Part shown: piece by piece, positions 7,755 to 7,755 of the stretch
Layout of the letters: the number at the start of each line of letters is the position of its first letter
Position numbering within the stretch: position 1 is the first letter of the stretch
Assembly (NCBI GenBank): GCA_030067055.1
Contig: JASJAL010000099.1
Coordinates: forward strand, 1 to 7,755
DNA length: 7,755 bases
Direction: 5' to 3'
Source of the DNA: Kiloniellales bacterium
Lineage (GTDB): Bacteria; Pseudomonadota; Alphaproteobacteria; Kiloniellales; JAKSBE01
Notes under the pieces: model-generated
Told to the model about the DNA's origin: nothing
Seen by the model: only the letters and a program-made list of their open reading frames with translations
Database searches by the model: none
Program-made: the position numbers and the translations under genes

Positions 7755-7755
7755 C

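Overview
The window looks like GC-rich chromosomal DNA from a proteobacterium, most likely an alphaproteobacterium. Signs are the strong G/C bias at third codon positions, the GGAGG ribosome binding sites, an S-L-M molybdenum hydroxylase operon and a long YdbH/AsmA-like protein. The taxonomic placement is inference; nothing here is diagnostic. All four or five genes lie on the + strand. I see no tRNA, rRNA, CRISPR array, insertion sequence or attachment site.

Region 1 (1-915) is the 3' end of a gene cut by the left edge. It encodes the tail of a hybrid sensor histidine kinase: two consecutive receiver (REC) domains followed by a disordered, lysine/arginine-rich C-terminus. Region 2 (916-1147) is a 232-bp gap. 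It holds a GC-rich palindrome just after the kinase stop, a weak terminator-like T-run, an AT-richer patch that may carry the promoter, a perfect TACGGA-N5-TCCGTA dyad, a second stem-loop and a strong Shine-Dalgarno.

Region 3 (1148-4781) is a complete three-gene operon for a xanthine-oxidase-family molybdenum hydroxylase: small [2Fe-2S] subunit (coxS), large molybdopterin subunit (coxL), medium FAD subunit (coxM). Spacing is 3 and 13 nt, each gene has a good ribosome binding site, and a perfect-stem terminator follows coxM. The large subunit has the active-site loop AYRGAGR instead of the AYxCSFR of proven aerobic CO dehydrogenases, and the gene order is S-L-M instead of M-S-L. Both mark a 'form II' enzyme whose true substrate is uncertain. 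Electrons would pass from substrate to the Mo cofactor in CoxL, through the two [2Fe-2S] clusters of CoxS, to FAD in CoxM and on to an acceptor.

Region 4 (4897-7701) is a separate transcription unit encoding a 934-aa inner-membrane-anchored YdbH-family (AsmA-like) protein, the type implicated in moving phospholipids between inner and outer membranes. The last 54 bp contain no visible gene, only half-seen structure at the edge.

The window is mostly ordinary. The points most worth a second look are the form II active site in an operon with no maturation genes beside it, and the dyad plus stem-loop in the cox leader. I see no convincing evidence for a previously undescribed system.
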